From Psychrobacter aquimaris (GTDB taxonomy: Bacteria; Pseudomonadota; Gammaproteobacteria; Pseudomonadales; Moraxellaceae): a stretch of 64,000 nt of DNA. The notes beneath the pieces are model-generated. The model had not been told where the DNA came from, did not search any database, and saw only the letters and a list, made by a program, of their open reading frames with translations. The stretch covers positions 62,001 through 126,000 of the forward strand of contig NZ_JABASR010000012.1 of the NCBI RefSeq assembly GCF_016107525.1, written 5' to 3'. The translations under genes and the position numbers were made by a program. Shown one piece after another: positions 1 through 9,240 of the stretch (positions are counted from its first letter, which is position 1; each line of letters starts with the position of its first letter).

Positions 1-67
1 TGTGTGCAGCAATGCCACATACAGATTATTAAAATGATTAAACAACGAGGACGTTTGGAGATACACA

Positions 68-1426
68 ATGCGCACTACCTTTCATTTGAAAACCCTTGCA
101 GTAGCAATTGCCACACTTTCTGTAGCTAGCGTAACCAACGCTGCTGGTCTTGACCGTTCAGGTCAGGATGTTACAGCCTTCCTCCAAGATGGCACCTATG
201 CTGAAGCTGTTTACACCTATATCGATGCTGATGTAAGCGGTTACGATAGTGCTAATGTTAACCCTGCTCAAAATGACTATGAGCGTGGCAATAAAACAGG
301 TGATATTGCTGAATCCTATGACTTCTTCCGCTATGGTGTAAAAGCTGATATTAATGACACGTTCAGTGTGGGTGTGCTGTATGATGAGCCTTTTGGTGCT
401 GCTGCTAAGTACACTCAAAGTAATTTCGTTGCAAGTGAAGATAGGGCTGCTTCAGGAGGCGCATTAGTAGCTGATGGCGTAAACCCACAGACCGCAGGTG
501 CAATAGCATTAGCTGAGTCAGCCACTGCAGGTGAAGGTACTAATGTTGAAGTCCGCAGCCAAAGCTTGACCGGTATCCTTGGGATGAAGTTTGGTGCTAA
601 TAAAAACTTTCAAGTTTATGGTGGTCCAGTTGCTCAGCGTATTCAATCTAAAACCAAACTGCGCGGACTCGCTTATGGCCCAGCTACTGGTTATACCTCA
701 AACAGCAATCCTGATATGGATTATGGTTATATAGCGGGTATTGCCTATAGCAAGCCTGAAATCGCTTTGAAGGCTGCTTTGACTTATCGTTCTGAGATTG
801 ATCATGATATAAATATCTCTGAAAATTATCCTATAGCAGGTATTTTGGCTCAAGGAGCTGCTTTGCAACAAGGAGCTACTCCAGCACAGGCAGCAGCTAT
901 AGGTGCTGCGGCTGCCAACCGGAACAGCAATTATGAGATTACAACACCAAAATCTGTCAATTTTGACTTCCAAACGGGTATCAATCCAACGACACTAGCA
1001 ACGGCAAAAGTACGTTGGGTGCCATGGAGTGATTTTGTCATCACACCGCCATTATATAATGAGGTGAGTCAAGGAACCTATGGACCTGATGGCTTAAACT
1101 TGGTTGAATATGAAGACGATCAATGGATGGTAGAGTTAGGGTTGGCTAAGCGTGTCGCACCAGCACTTGCGATTAGTGGTACTGTTGGTTGGGATAGTGG
1201 TGCTGGTGATCCGACAACTTCGTTAGGTCCTATCGATGGCTATTACAGCGCTGGTTTGGGTGCAAAGTATAACGTGACTGAAAACTGGGCAGTATCCGCT
1301 GGTGGTAAATACTTATGGTTCGGCGATGCAAAAGGCCGTTTACCTAGTGGAAAAATCGCTGGTGATTTCCAAGATAACGATGGTTACATCTTAGGTTTGA
1401 AAGTTTCTTATCAAGATATTAAATAA
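68..1426 (+). CDS. OmpP1/FadL-family outer-membrane transporter
   Basis: A 452-residue protein that starts with a clear signal peptide (basic MRTTFHLK, hydrophobic stretch, AxA-type cleavage near TNAAG, residues 22-27). The mature part alternates short aromatic and glycine-rich beta strands (DYGYIAGIAYSKP, WAVSAGGKYLWFG) and ends in a strand with aromatic residues, as expected of a beta-barrel. FadL proteins form 14-stranded barrels that admit long-chain fatty acids or other hydrophobic compounds. The segment around residues 305-330 (TTLATAKVRWVPWSDF) is typical of the family. The ATG has a GGAG at 57-60. A terminator follows at 1458-1482, so the gene is probably monocistronic. The substrate cannot be told from sequence. 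Confidence 0.85.
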   Translation: MRTTFHLKTLAVAIATLSVASVTNAAGLDRSGQDVTAFLQDGTYAEAVYTYIDADVSGYDSANVNPAQNDYERGNKTGDIAESYDFFRYGVKADINDTFSVGVLYDEPFGAAAKYTQSNFVASEDRAASGGALVADGVNPQTAGAIALAESATAGEGTNVEVRSQSLTGILGMKFGANKNFQVYGGPVAQRIQSKTKLRGLAYGPATGYTSNSNPDMDYGYIAGIAYSKPEIALKAALTYRSEIDHDINISENYPIAGILAQGAALQQGATPAQAAAIGAAAANRNSNYEITTPKSVNFDFQTGINPTTLATAKVRWVPWSDFVITPPLYNEVSQGTYGPDGLNLVEYEDDQWMVELGLAKRVAPALAISGTVGWDSGAGDPTTSLGPIDGYYSAGLGAKYNVTENWAVSAGGKYLWFGDAKGRLPSGKIAGDFQDNDGYILGLKVSYQDIK

Positions 1427-1457
1427 TACGCATATTTAGCAGTATTAATACATAAAA

Positions 1458-1487
1458 AAAGCGATCCGTGATGGGTCGCTTTTTTAT
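1458..1487 (+). terminator. Rho-independent terminator after the FadL-type gene
   Basis: The stem AAAGCGATCC (1458-1467) pairs with GGGTCGCTTT (1473-1482), with one wobble and a 5-nt loop, and runs into a T tract on the plus strand. It lies about 30 nt after the stop codon. Confidence 0.85.
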
Positions 1488-1604
1488 GGGTATTGGAAAT
1501 AGAAATTGATATAAAAGAACATTACATCAAAGACTTTAAAGGGTGCATAAGAGTTTTTAGAAAAATAATAGATTATTTGACAGCTTTTTTCAGACGATAT
1601 CTAA

Positions 1605-1983
1605 GACGGCAGTGATTGGTTTCTTGCCCGTAATGAAATGGTATTTGCCTCAAACATAAGGCACAATCTCATTGAATTATTACGATAATAAGCATTGATG
1701 AGCCAAGATTTAGACTTTTTTTGAACTACTTAAGCCCAAAATTTGTCAACCTCTAAGCACTCATAGTATGTCCTGTTATGGAGGATCTTATACATCGATG
1801 TCTCTATGGCGTTCAGTACTTTACCGATGCTAATTGCCATCATAACGGCAATATCTCTAACTTATTAGCCGCACATTAGTAGTTCTGCTTACCATCGCTT
1901 TTTATACCATTTTTCTTCAAGCTGAGACTGGGAAAGTCGAGGCAGCTGATATCTATTGGGGTTTTAATTACCTCAGGCTGTGA
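1605..1983 (+). pseudogene. Decayed membrane-protein gene (BPSS1780/DUF2189-like, tentative)
   Basis: No open gene lies in the roughly 650 bases between the two flanking terminators, but plus-strand frames still read like a protein. The frame of 1605 gives DGSDWFLARNEMVFASNIR, then several stops, then from 1788 a hydrophobic stretch (VSMAFSTLPMLIAIITAISL). After a +1 shift, 1861-1983 reads LVVLLTIAFYTIFLQAETGK followed by VEAADIYWGFNYLRL and a stop. A membrane helix followed by QAExGK...ADIxxGFxxL is reminiscent of small integral membrane proteins of the BPSS1780/DUF2189 type, but this match is from memory. Multiple stops and at least one frameshift make it nonfunctional. Confidence 0.4.
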
Positions 1984-2141
1984 GCCTTCCTTTATCACCT
2001 CAGAATATTTTCTTATACACCACCATGTTTTTTAAAAATATAACTGTATATTGAATGATTATAATTTAGTCATTTATTTACCTTCGAGATTTGAATTGCG
2101 TTATCAATTTATGTATTAGAGCTAATAGCTCTCAATAAAAA

Positions 2142-2170
2142 AACCTCGCCAATGATGGCGAGGTTTTTTT
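2142..2170. terminator. Bidirectional terminator 3' of putP
   Basis: The perfect stem CCTCGCCA (2144-2151) / TGGCGAGG (2156-2163) is flanked by an A run on the left and a T run on the right. It can therefore act in both directions. On the minus strand it lies about 25 nt after the putP stop. Confidence 0.9.
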
Positions 2171-2192
2171 ATTGGAAAAGTCGTGTGTAAAC

Positions 2193-3692
2193 TTATTTAT
2201 TTAAGTTCAGCTCCATCTCTTTATACTTCGCAGTGACTGATGGTTTTGGACCCCCAGTCATAATACTAACCGCGAAGATTGCAATAGTGCTTAATATAAA
2301 GCCTGGAACGATAGCATATAACCAGCTATTTAATGCCATGCCATTCATTTGGAAAGGACCATAAATCCATAGGATAACCGTCAATGCACCAATGACCATA
2401 CCAGCAACTGCACCGTTACGGTTCATACCGCGCCATGTGAGACTGAAAATAACCAATGGTCCAAATGCTGCACCAAATCCTGCCCAGGCGTTAGAGACCA
2501 AATTCAATACCGAGCTTTCTGGATTAGACGCCAGTAAAATGGCAACCACGGCGACAATGATTACGGAAATACGGCCGACCAATACTTGACGCGCTTCCGG
2601 TGCATCTTTATCAAAAAACAGCTTATAAACATCTTTAGTCAATGAGCTTGATACCACCAATAGTTGCGATGAGATGGTACTCATGATCGCTGCTAAAATC
2701 GCTGCTAATAAGAAGCCTGAAACCAATGGATGGAATAAAAACTGCGTAAATACTAAAAAGATGGTCTCAGGATCATCTAGAGTCATCGCTGTCTTTTGGA
2801 CATACGCACGACCAGCAAAACCAGTCATCAGTGCTCCAATAAGGCTGACAATCATCCAGCTCATACCGATGTTACGGGCAGTAGGGACATCTTTGACTGA
2901 GCGAATTGCCATAAAGCGCACGATGATGTGTGGTTGGCCAAAATAACCCAAGCCCCATGCCATTAAGGAAACAATACCAAGAATACTCATACCACTAGTA
3001 ATGTTAAGCAAGCTTGGATCAATGTTTCTAACAGCTTGAGTAGTGGCTGAAATACCACCAAGATCAGTGAAAGCGACGACAGGAACAATCACCATTGCAA
3101 ACAGCATGATGATACCTTGCACAAAGTCAGTCATCGAAACGGCTAAGAAACCACCGAATAGCGTATAAGCAACAACAACGCCAGCGGTGACCCATAGGCC
3201 AGTGCTATAAGAAAGATTCAAAGAGCTTTCAAAGAGCTTACCGCCACCTACTAGGCTTGCAGCGGTATAAACGGTGAAGAATAGAATGATAACCAAGGCA
3301 GATATCACACGTAGCATGTGCGATTTATCTTCGAAGCGGTTAGCGAAATAATCAGGTAGCGTAATGGCGTTATCAGCCACTTCGGTATAAACGCGAAGGC
3401 GCGGTGCCACAATAAGGTAGTTTAAAAATGCACCAAGTGTCAAACCAAGCGCGATCCATATGCTCACGACACCGTCAGCATACATGTAACCGGGTAAGCC
3501 AAGTAGTAACCAACCTGACATATCCGATGCACCTGCCGATAATGCAGTAACTGCGGGACCTAAACTGCGTCCTCCTAACATGTAGCCTTCAGTATCATTG
3601 GCTTGCTTAAAGTAAGCGTAAATGCCAATCCCAATCATCACTAAAAAATAGGCGCCAAGTGATACCAGCACGCCGCTAGAAACTCCGTTCAT
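2193..3692 (-). CDS. putP: Sodium/proline symporter PutP
   Basis: A 499-residue inner-membrane carrier of the sodium:solute symporter (SSS) family, close to the roughly 500 residues of E. coli PutP. It has about 12-13 hydrophobic helices. Family signatures are visible: GGRSLGPAVTALSAGASDMSGW near residues 40-61 (substrate and Na+ region) and the GGFLAVSMTDFVQG segment near residue 180. It imports proline coupled to Na+ for nutrition or osmotic adaptation. The ATG is preceded by AAGGA eight bases upstream. A 13-bp palindrome sits just before that ribosome-binding site (3708-3720). No putA or putR lies next to it in this window. Confidence 0.92.
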   Translation of the reverse strand: MNGVSSGVLVSLGAYFLVMIGIGIYAYFKQANDTEGYMLGGRSLGPAVTALSAGASDMSGWLLLGLPGYMYADGVVSIWIALGLTLGAFLNYLIVAPRLRVYTEVADNAITLPDYFANRFEDKSHMLRVISALVIILFFTVYTAASLVGGGKLFESSLNLSYSTGLWVTAGVVVAYTLFGGFLAVSMTDFVQGIIMLFAMVIVPVVAFTDLGGISATTQAVRNIDPSLLNITSGMSILGIVSLMAWGLGYFGQPHIIVRFMAIRSVKDVPTARNIGMSWMIVSLIGALMTGFAGRAYVQKTAMTLDDPETIFLVFTQFLFHPLVSGFLLAAILAAIMSTISSQLLVVSSSLTKDVYKLFFDKDAPEARQVLVGRISVIIVAVVAILLASNPESSVLNLVSNAWAGFGAAFGPLVIFSLTWRGMNRNGAVAGMVIGALTVILWIYGPFQMNGMALNSWLYAIVPGFILSTIAIFAVSIMTGGPKPSVTAKYKEMELNLNK

Positions 3693-3707
3693 ATAAATTG
3701 TCCTTAA

Positions 3708-3720
3708 CCAACATTGTTGG
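3708..3720. promoter_or_regulatory. Palindrome CCAACATTGTTGG upstream of putP
   Basis: A perfect 6-1-6 palindrome lies 16-28 bases before the putP start, next to the ribosome-binding site. It could be a repressor site or a short hairpin in the 5' leader. No function is established. Confidence 0.35.
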
Positions 3721-3783
3721 CGGTAATTATTTTTAACTATAAAGATTAAGTGTTATAAGACGATGTCCAAAACAATATCTAAA

Positions 3784-3820
3784 GACGAAAAAAGCCATTA
3801 AGTAGGACATAATGGCTTTT
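3784..3820 (-). terminator. Terminator-like hairpin between the LysR gene and putP
   Basis: The perfect 10-bp stem AAAGCCATTA (3791-3800) / TAATGGCTTT (3810-3819) has a 9-nt loop. On the minus strand it is followed by six T residues, so it fits best as a terminator for transcripts coming from the LysR gene, although it lies about 360 nt after that gene's stop. Confidence 0.7.
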
Positions 3821-4176
3821 ATTCAATATCTGTTGTTAGTTTTATATGATTGATGCTGTTTTAGGGCTCATACTAATCCGCCGTGCTTAGAAAGCCATAA
3901 AAATGTCACATTCTACGATTTCTATTGCTCGCATTGACGACTCATCTATCAGTATCTGCCGCCTATATAACCAATCATTTAAAACCATTAAACCTACTAT
4001 CAACTATCATATATTACTCGAAGTGTTCAATATATGACTATCAGTGTTCTTATGGTAAATTTTTGTTATGAAAACAACGTCAGGTGTATTATAACTCATG
4101 AGGGTCACAAATGCGAATAGCGTGCTTTCTTGATTTAAGAGCACGCTACAATCATTATTACTACGGCAGAAAACTC
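3821..4176. other. AT-rich gap with an inverted repeat and no gene seen
   Basis: About 355 bases between the terminator hairpin and the LysR stop hold no convincing open frame. The only structure noticed is CATATATT (4008-4015) with its inverted copy AATATATG (4029-4036), spaced 13 nt apart. It could be an operator or the 3' end of a long untranslated region. Confidence 0.4.
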
Positions 4177-5049
4177 CTATTCAATAGGCGCTAATAAATC
4201 TAACAAAGCAGTAACACTACTAGATTTTGTCAATTTTGGATTAATAACAACCCCCAAATAGCGCTGCAATTCAATATTATCTGCCATGTCAATACGTTCT
4301 AAATCCTGACTAACCATCGTTTGTGGTAGCACCGACCAACCAAGACCAACAGAAACCAGCATGCGAATAGACTCAAGTGGATTGGTGCTCATCGTGGCAT
4401 AAGGCTTAAGGTTATGCTTAGCGAATTCAGCCAAGGTAATCTGACTGGTAAAGGTATTGGCAGAAGGCAAGATAGCAGGATAGCGCGCCAATTGCTCTAG
4501 TGTTACATTAGACTTTGTCGCTAAAGGAGATAAAGTGCCAGTCATAAAGTAGAGGGGATCGGACCATAAAGTATGATAAGTCAAACGCTTATCATAGACG
4601 GGCGGCAGTGTTAAAAATGCCAATGATAAATCGCCATCAAGTACGGCTTTATGAGCAGTTTCTGAATCGACAAAATGTACTTCTAGTTGTACGGCAGGAT
4701 AAGCTTGGATAAAATGCTTGAGTACAGGCGCTAAGTGGTGCAAGCCAATATGATGGCTGGTACCGATGACTAACTTACCCGATACGATATGTTGAGAGTG
4801 TTGCAGATTAATCTTGAAATTCTCATAATCTTCTAGCCAACGCTTGGCGTGTGGCAGCATTTCGCTGGCTGCTTGGGTTGGCACAATGCCGCGTCCCACC
4901 GTATCAAACAAAGTAATGTTAAATTCATCTTCCAGATTTTTGATGCGCTTACTGACAGCAGGCTGAGTAATAAACAGTTTCTCTGCGGCGCCTGAGATGC
5001 TACCAGTGTGCATAACGGTAACGAATGTTGTCAAGTTTGTGGTGTTCAA
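4177..5049 (-). CDS. LysR-family regulator divergent from leuC (TTG start)
   Basis: A LysR-type transcriptional regulator with an N-terminal winged helix-turn-helix (GSISGAAEKLFITQPAVSKR) and a C-terminal effector-binding domain (SVGLGWSVLPQTMV near the end). The frame stays open to an ATG at 5139, but that start adds 30 unusual residues. A TTG at 5049 has TAAGGA six bases upstream and gives MNTTNLTTF..., the usual LysR N-terminus, for a protein of 290 residues. The gene is divergent from leuC, and a 7-10-7 perfect dyad at 5155-5178 is a plausible binding site. A role in leucine-gene control is inferred from this arrangement only. Confidence 0.82.
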   Translation of the reverse strand: MNTTNLTTFVTVMHTGSISGAAEKLFITQPAVSKRIKNLEDEFNITLFDTVGRGIVPTQAASEMLPHAKRWLEDYENFKINLQHSQHIVSGKLVIGTSHHIGLHHLAPVLKHFIQAYPAVQLEVHFVDSETAHKAVLDGDLSLAFLTLPPVYDKRLTYHTLWSDPLYFMTGTLSPLATKSNVTLEQLARYPAILPSANTFTSQITLAEFAKHNLKPYATMSTNPLESIRMLVSVGLGWSVLPQTMVSQDLERIDMADNIELQRYLGVVINPKLTKSSSVTALLDLLAPIE

Positions 5050-5154
5050 ACGGATGTCCTTAGCTACTTTGCGAGCTATAAATAAAAGTTGGCTGACCCA
5101 ATCACAATGTATTAGAAATAAAAGTTTGCATCTGGTCAAAAATCATCAATTATT

Positions 5155-5178
5155 ATTATAGGATTAGCCTGCTATAAT
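5155..5178. promoter_or_regulatory. Dyad ATTATAG-N10-CTATAAT, candidate LysR operator
   Basis: A perfect 7-bp inverted repeat with a 10-base spacer lies between the divergent LysR gene (start 5049) and leuC (start 5446). LysR proteins typically bind interrupted dyads of this kind in divergent promoter regions. The right arm contains TATAAT, so the site would overlap a plus-strand -10 element. The leader to leuC would then be about 260 nt. Confidence 0.5.
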
Positions 5179-5445
5179 CACAAGACATCGAGACGTATTT
5201 ATTCTATTAAATTGATTATTTGCAGTTCATCGCACGTTTTAAGCACTGACAGTGGTCATAAATGTAAGATTACCAATAAGCAATATTTATGTTTTTTACC
5301 GTACATTCATTCTTAATACCAATTTTTGGCAGTATTTATTCAGCATGGCCAATATGAAAATATCGATTTTTATACAAGCGCCGCTGACGATAAAATATCG
5401 TTAAGTAAAAAATTCAGTAATTAGCAACCAATAAAGGATAGCAAC
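5179..5445. other. leuC upstream leader region
   Basis: About 265 AT-rich bases precede leuC. I looked for a leucine leader peptide (run of Leu codons) or an attenuator hairpin with a T tract and saw neither. An AAGGA lies seven bases before the leuC ATG. Confidence 0.4.
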
Positions 5446-6864
5446 ATGGCTGGTCAAACGTTATATGACAAACTTTGGAACGCTCACGAAGTCACCAAGC
5501 GTGATGATGGTTCGAGCCTGATTTACATCGACCGCCATCTGTTGCATGAAGTGACCAGTCCGCAAGCATTTGAAGGCTTGGAATTAGCCAATAGAGCGCC
5601 GTGGCGCCTGTCGGCTAATATCGCCAGTCCTGATCATAACGTACCCACAGTCACTAAAGAGCGTTTAGAAGGCGTGCCTGGTATCAAAGACAAGGTATCA
5701 CGCTTGCAGGTAGTAACCTTGGATGAAAATTGCGCCAAATTTGATATCGCTGAATTCACGATTAATGATGCTCGTCAAGGCATTTTACACGTCGTTGGCC
5801 CTGAGCAAGGTTTGGTATTACCGGGTATGACGGTTGTTTGTGGTGATTCGCATACTGCTACTCATGGCGCACTGGGCTGCTTAGCGCATGGTATCGGTAC
5901 GTCTGAAGTTGAGCATGTATTGGCAACTCAATGTTTGATTCAGAAGAAATCAAAAAATATGCAAATCCGTGTTACCGGTAAGCTTGGTGCTGGCGTGACC
6001 TCAAAAGACGTGGTATTGGCTATTATCGCCAAAATTGGCACGGCTGGCGGGACAGGCCATGCTATCGAATTTGCTGGGCAAGTATTTGAAGACATGAGTA
6101 TGGAAGGTCGCATGACCGTTTGTAACATGGCGATCGAAGCGGGTGCTCGCGTGGGTATGGTTGCAGTCGATGATACGACCATTGAGTATGTCAAAGGTCG
6201 TCCTTATGCGCCAACCTCTGAGCAATGGGAGCAAGCGGAAGCTTACTGGCGTACCTTATATTCAGATGATGACGCAGTATTTGATACTGTGGTTGAGCTC
6301 GATGGTAGCCAAATAGCACCACAAGTCTCTTGGGGAACTTCTCCTGAAATGGTTGTCGATATCACACAGTCAGTACCGACACCTGATCAAGCCGCAGATG
6401 AGGCACAAGAAGAAGGCTGGTTACGTGCTTATACTTATATGGGTTTAGACGCTGGGCAGAAGATTACCGATATCCAGCTTGATCGCATTTTTATTGGTTC
6501 ATGTACCAACTCCCGTATCGAAGATTTGCGTGATGCCGCTGCAGTCATTAAAGGTCGTAAAGTCGCGGACAATATCAAAGAAGCCATCGTTGTGGCGGGT
6601 TCTGGGCAAGTGAAATTGCAGGCTGAAGCAGAAGGTTTAGATGCCTTGTTTACGGAGGCTGGTTTTGAGTGGCGCGAGCCGGGTTGTTCGATGTGTCTGG
6701 CGATGAATGCAGACAAACTTGAGCCGCAAGAGCACTGTGCCTCAACATCTAATCGTAACTTTGAAGGTCGTCAGGGCAATGGTGGTCGTACGCATTTGGT
6801 AAGCCCAGCAATGGCAGCGGCAGCAGCGTTAGCTGGTCATTTTGTCGATGTAAGAACGTTTTAA
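5446..6864 (+). CDS. leuC: 3-isopropylmalate dehydratase large subunit LeuC
   Basis: A 472-residue aconitase-superfamily subunit, close to the usual 466. With LeuD it converts 2-isopropylmalate to 3-isopropylmalate in leucine biosynthesis. The three [4Fe-4S] ligands are visible as Cys353 ([12 protein letters not shown]), Cys414 and Cys417 ([10 protein letters not shown]). Other family landmarks are [12 protein letters not shown] near residue 130 and the C-terminal [18 protein letters not shown] substrate loop. It starts with ATG after AAGGA. An unrelated secreted-protein gene begins 19 bases after the stop, separating it from leuD. Confidence 0.97.
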   Translation: MAGQTLYDKLWNAHEVTKRDDGSSLIYIDRHLLHEVTSPQAFEGLELANRAPWRLSANIASPDHNVPTVTKERLEGVPGIKDKVSRLQVVTLDENCAKFDIAEFTINDARQGILHVVGPEQGLVLPGMTVVCGDSHTATHGALGCLAHGIGTSEVEHVLATQCLIQKKSKNMQIRVTGKLGAGVTSKDVVLAIIAKIGTAGGTGHAIEFAGQVFEDMSMEGRMTVCNMAIEAGARVGMVAVDDTTIEYVKGRPYAPTSEQWEQAEAYWRTLYSDDDAVFDTVVELDGSQIAPQVSWGTSPEMVVDITQSVPTPDQAADEAQEEGWLRAYTYMGLDAGQKITDIQLDRIFIGSCTNSRIEDLRDAAAVIKGRKVADNIKEAIVVAGSGQVKLQAEAEGLDALFTEAGFEWREPGCSMCLAMNADKLEPQEHCASTSNRNFEGRQGNGGRTHLVSPAMAAAAALAGHFVDVRTF

Positions 6865-6883
6865 TTTTACATTTGTATAGAGC

Positions 6884-7354
6884 ATGAAAATGAAAAGGCT
6901 ACTTGTTTTATTTTATTTATTGAGTAGCTCTCAGTTAGCGATGGCTCTTGAATACTGTAATGCAAAATTTGCCTACTGTATCGATGTGCCTAACCAATTA
7001 AAATGGCTACCCGAGGCAGGTAATGGTGATGGTCGTCATTTTAAGTTGGCTAATTCTAATGCCGATATTTTGGTCTTTGGTAGTTATACACCAATTGTCT
7101 TCTCTTATACCGATAGCGATTATTTGAAAGAAAAGCAGCATCGATACAAGATAGGTACCACAGTTACCTACGAGCTTTTAAAAGATAACACCTATACAGT
7201 AAGCGGCTATAGAGAAAACGGTCAAGTTTTCTATCATGTTATTAAAGTTGATGACGGTAAGGAAGCTGTCCTACACTTGAACTATGCCAAAAATGAAACG
7301 GGTAGGATGACTAAGATAGTCAAGCAAATGGCACGCTCTTTTGAGCTGTATTAA
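6884..7354 (+). CDS. Small secreted protein of unknown function between leuC and leuD
   Basis: A 156-residue protein with a good signal peptide (MKMKRLL, a hydrophobic run, then AMA before LEYC; cleavage near residue 21-22). Two cysteines soon after cleavage (YCNAKFAYC) could form a disulfide in the periplasm. The rest is hydrophilic with alternating strands. I do not recognise a family. It starts 19 bases after leuC and ends 47 bases before leuD in the same direction, so it is probably cotranscribed with them. A second ATG two codons in (6890) is an alternative start. It is not part of the leucine pathway in any organism I know of. Confidence 0.7.
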   Translation: MKMKRLLVLFYLLSSSQLAMALEYCNAKFAYCIDVPNQLKWLPEAGNGDGRHFKLANSNADILVFGSYTPIVFSYTDSDYLKEKQHRYKIGTTVTYELLKDNTYTVSGYRENGQVFYHVIKVDDGKEAVLHLNYAKNETGRMTKIVKQMARSFELY

Positions 7355-7401
7355 GCAGCCAGAAAATTTTACGTTAGTAATTGATATTTTAAGGAAAAAC
7401 T

Positions 7402-8052
7402 ATGCAAGCTTATAACACTCAAACGGGTATCGTTTGCCCATTAGATCGCGCAAACGTCGATACCGATCAAATTATTGCAAAACAGTTTTTAAAGTCCATC
7501 AAACGCACAGGCTTTGGTGTCAATCTGTTTGATGATTGGCGCTATCTTGACGAAGGGTATCCAGGTCAAGACAATAGCACACGCGTTATCAATCCAGAAT
7601 TTGTACTAAACAAACCGCGTTATCAAGGCGCGACTATTTTGCTGGCACGCCGAAACTTTGGTTGTGGCTCTAGTCGTGAGCATGCGCCTTGGGCATTGTC
7701 TGAATATGGTTTTCGTACGGTAATCGCGCCAAGCTTTGCGGATATTTTTTATAACAACTGCTTTAAAAACGGCATGCTACCAATCGTCTTGGACGAGGCA
7801 ATTGTAGATATATTAATGAAAGACACGCTTGCTAATGAAGGCTATGAGCTAACCGCAGATCTTGAGCGCCAAGTCGTCATTAGCTCAACAGGTGAAGAAT
7901 ACGCATTTGATGTGGATGCTTTTCGCAAACATTGCTTGTTAAATGGGCTTGATGATATTGGTTTAACTTTGCAGCAAAGCGATGCCATTAAAGATTATGA
8001 GCATAAGATGATGCAAAAAACACCGTGGATATTTAATAATGTACGAGCATAA
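7402..8052 (+). CDS. leuD: 3-isopropylmalate dehydratase small subunit LeuD
   Basis: A 216-residue swivel-domain subunit that completes the isopropylmalate isomerase with LeuC. The signature [17 protein letters not shown] lies near residues 83-99, and the N-terminal [16 protein letters not shown] is typical. Length matches the family (about 200-215). An AAGGA precedes the ATG. Downstream there are 141 bases without a clear terminator before the next gene. Confidence 0.97.
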   Translation: MQAYNTQTGIVCPLDRANVDTDQIIAKQFLKSIKRTGFGVNLFDDWRYLDEGYPGQDNSTRVINPEFVLNKPRYQGATILLARRNFGCGSSREHAPWALSEYGFRTVIAPSFADIFYNNCFKNGMLPIVLDEAIVDILMKDTLANEGYELTADLERQVVISSTGEEYAFDVDAFRKHCLLNGLDDIGLTLQQSDAIKDYEHKMMQKTPWIFNNVRA

Positions 8053-8193
8053 ACAATAAACCTGCAAGCTATTACTCATAAAACTGCTGAACAGTAGTAA
8101 TGTAGCGTTGAGTTATGGCGGTGAACTGGCTAAAATGAAGGATAGTTTTTTTACGATATTTTATTCTTTCTCTCATAAATAGTAGCCGCCATT

Positions 8194-8931
8194 ATGAATA
8201 AAAAACGTTATGCTTTATGGACAAGTACGGTTGTTGCCGCAAGCTTATTGTTGTCAGGCTGTCAGCTATTGACTGGGTATCAGAAAATAGATGAGGCAGA
8301 AAACGCCAAAGCATGGGCAGGTAAGATTCAGCCGATCACTGGTGAAGTCAATATTGCCTGTATAGGGACTTATCACTGTGAAATTGCACGCATAGATAAG
8401 ACACGAGTGATAGGAGCGGATACGCATGAGCCTATCAATCCTGCCATGCTGGTTGCGATGAAAGACGCGAGCGCAAAAGGTCGTATCGGTATTAAGCATG
8501 CGCAAACATCAATGTACACAAACATGAACATGACACCACTCGCATCTAAAAATGAGATTAAAATTGTACCTTTGTCTGCTTCAGGTATGCCGGGTCTAAC
8601 CAATTATTATGCGCGGGTAAAACCTGCAAAACGCGAAGTACAGGTGAATTTCTATCCAGAAAATAATTTGGACTATGTTGAACGTTTTGTCTTAATTCAC
8701 GATTTTATTGAGGCGGATACTTATCAATTGCGAGCTTATCAGACAAAGTCTAACGATAATTCTGGTAGTTTATTGGACACTGCTTCACCACAGCCGCTAT
8801 GTGTTGAGCTGTATCAAGGCAAGACTGTACAGCGCCGCTTTTGTAAAGAGCTGGGTACTGAGCACCAAGGAGAGTTTGTAGAAACTCGTATCGTGAAAGC
8901 GCTGCCCGCACCATCGAAAGTAAAAGCTTAG
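8194..8931 (+). CDS. Hypothetical lipoprotein between leuD and leuB
   Basis: A 245-residue protein with a lipoprotein signal (MNKKRY, hydrophobic stretch, lipobox LLSG with Cys23), so it is predicted to be lipid-anchored in the envelope. Two further cysteine pairs occur: CIGTYHCEIARID near residue 55, and CVELYQGK...RRFCKE near the C-terminus. I do not recognise the domain. It lies in the leu cluster in the same direction, but has a 141-base gap before it and a MITE after it. It is probably an independent gene caught between leuD and leuB. Confidence 0.75.
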   Translation: MNKKRYALWTSTVVAASLLLSGCQLLTGYQKIDEAENAKAWAGKIQPITGEVNIACIGTYHCEIARIDKTRVIGADTHEPINPAMLVAMKDASAKGRIGIKHAQTSMYTNMNMTPLASKNEIKIVPLSASGMPGLTNYYARVKPAKREVQVNFYPENNLDYVERFVLIHDFIEADTYQLRAYQTKSNDNSGSLLDTASPQPLCVELYQGKTVQRRFCKELGTEHQGEFVETRIVKALPAPSKVKA

Positions 8932-9030
8932 GGCACATTTGATTTACACAAATAGCAATAGACCACTGTTTTGTGTGCAATTGATGGCACCAAAAATCGT
9001 TTTTAGGAAAATATCGTAAGTTTGTAGCAT

Positions 9031-9204
9031 TAGGGCGTGTCCTCAATTCAATCGATTAACCTCTAAATGGGCTAAGAATGGCTAAATTTTGCCAAACATT
9101 GTTAAATAGCTTATCAATATCTCGATATTATTTGCGCTACTTTCCTTGTTTGACGGCAATTTATCTCATTTTTATCACCATTTTTAAAATGAGGACACGC
9201 CCTA
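9031..9204 (+). mobile_element. 174-bp MITE, copy 1, upstream of leuB
   Basis: A noncoding element bounded by the inverted repeat TAGGGCGTGTCCTCA (9031-9045) and its complement at 9190-9204. Two other copies of exactly the same length and orientation lie at 26670-26843 and 59335-59508. This copy and the third differ by only about a dozen bases. The terminal TA on both sides fits a 2-bp TA target duplication, as made by IS630/Tc1-mariner or some IS5-family transposases. No transposase is encoded. Its right end carries TTGACG (9150-9155), 17 bases, then TATCAC (9173-9178), pointing at leuB 63 bases away. Confidence 0.85.
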
Positions 9205-9240
9205 GCATAAATAAAAAACTATCTACTCACAAGGATTAGT

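Noticed and set aside
5179..5445. Possible leucine attenuator before leuC
   Set aside because: No leader peptide with consecutive Leu codons and no terminator hairpin with a T run were found.
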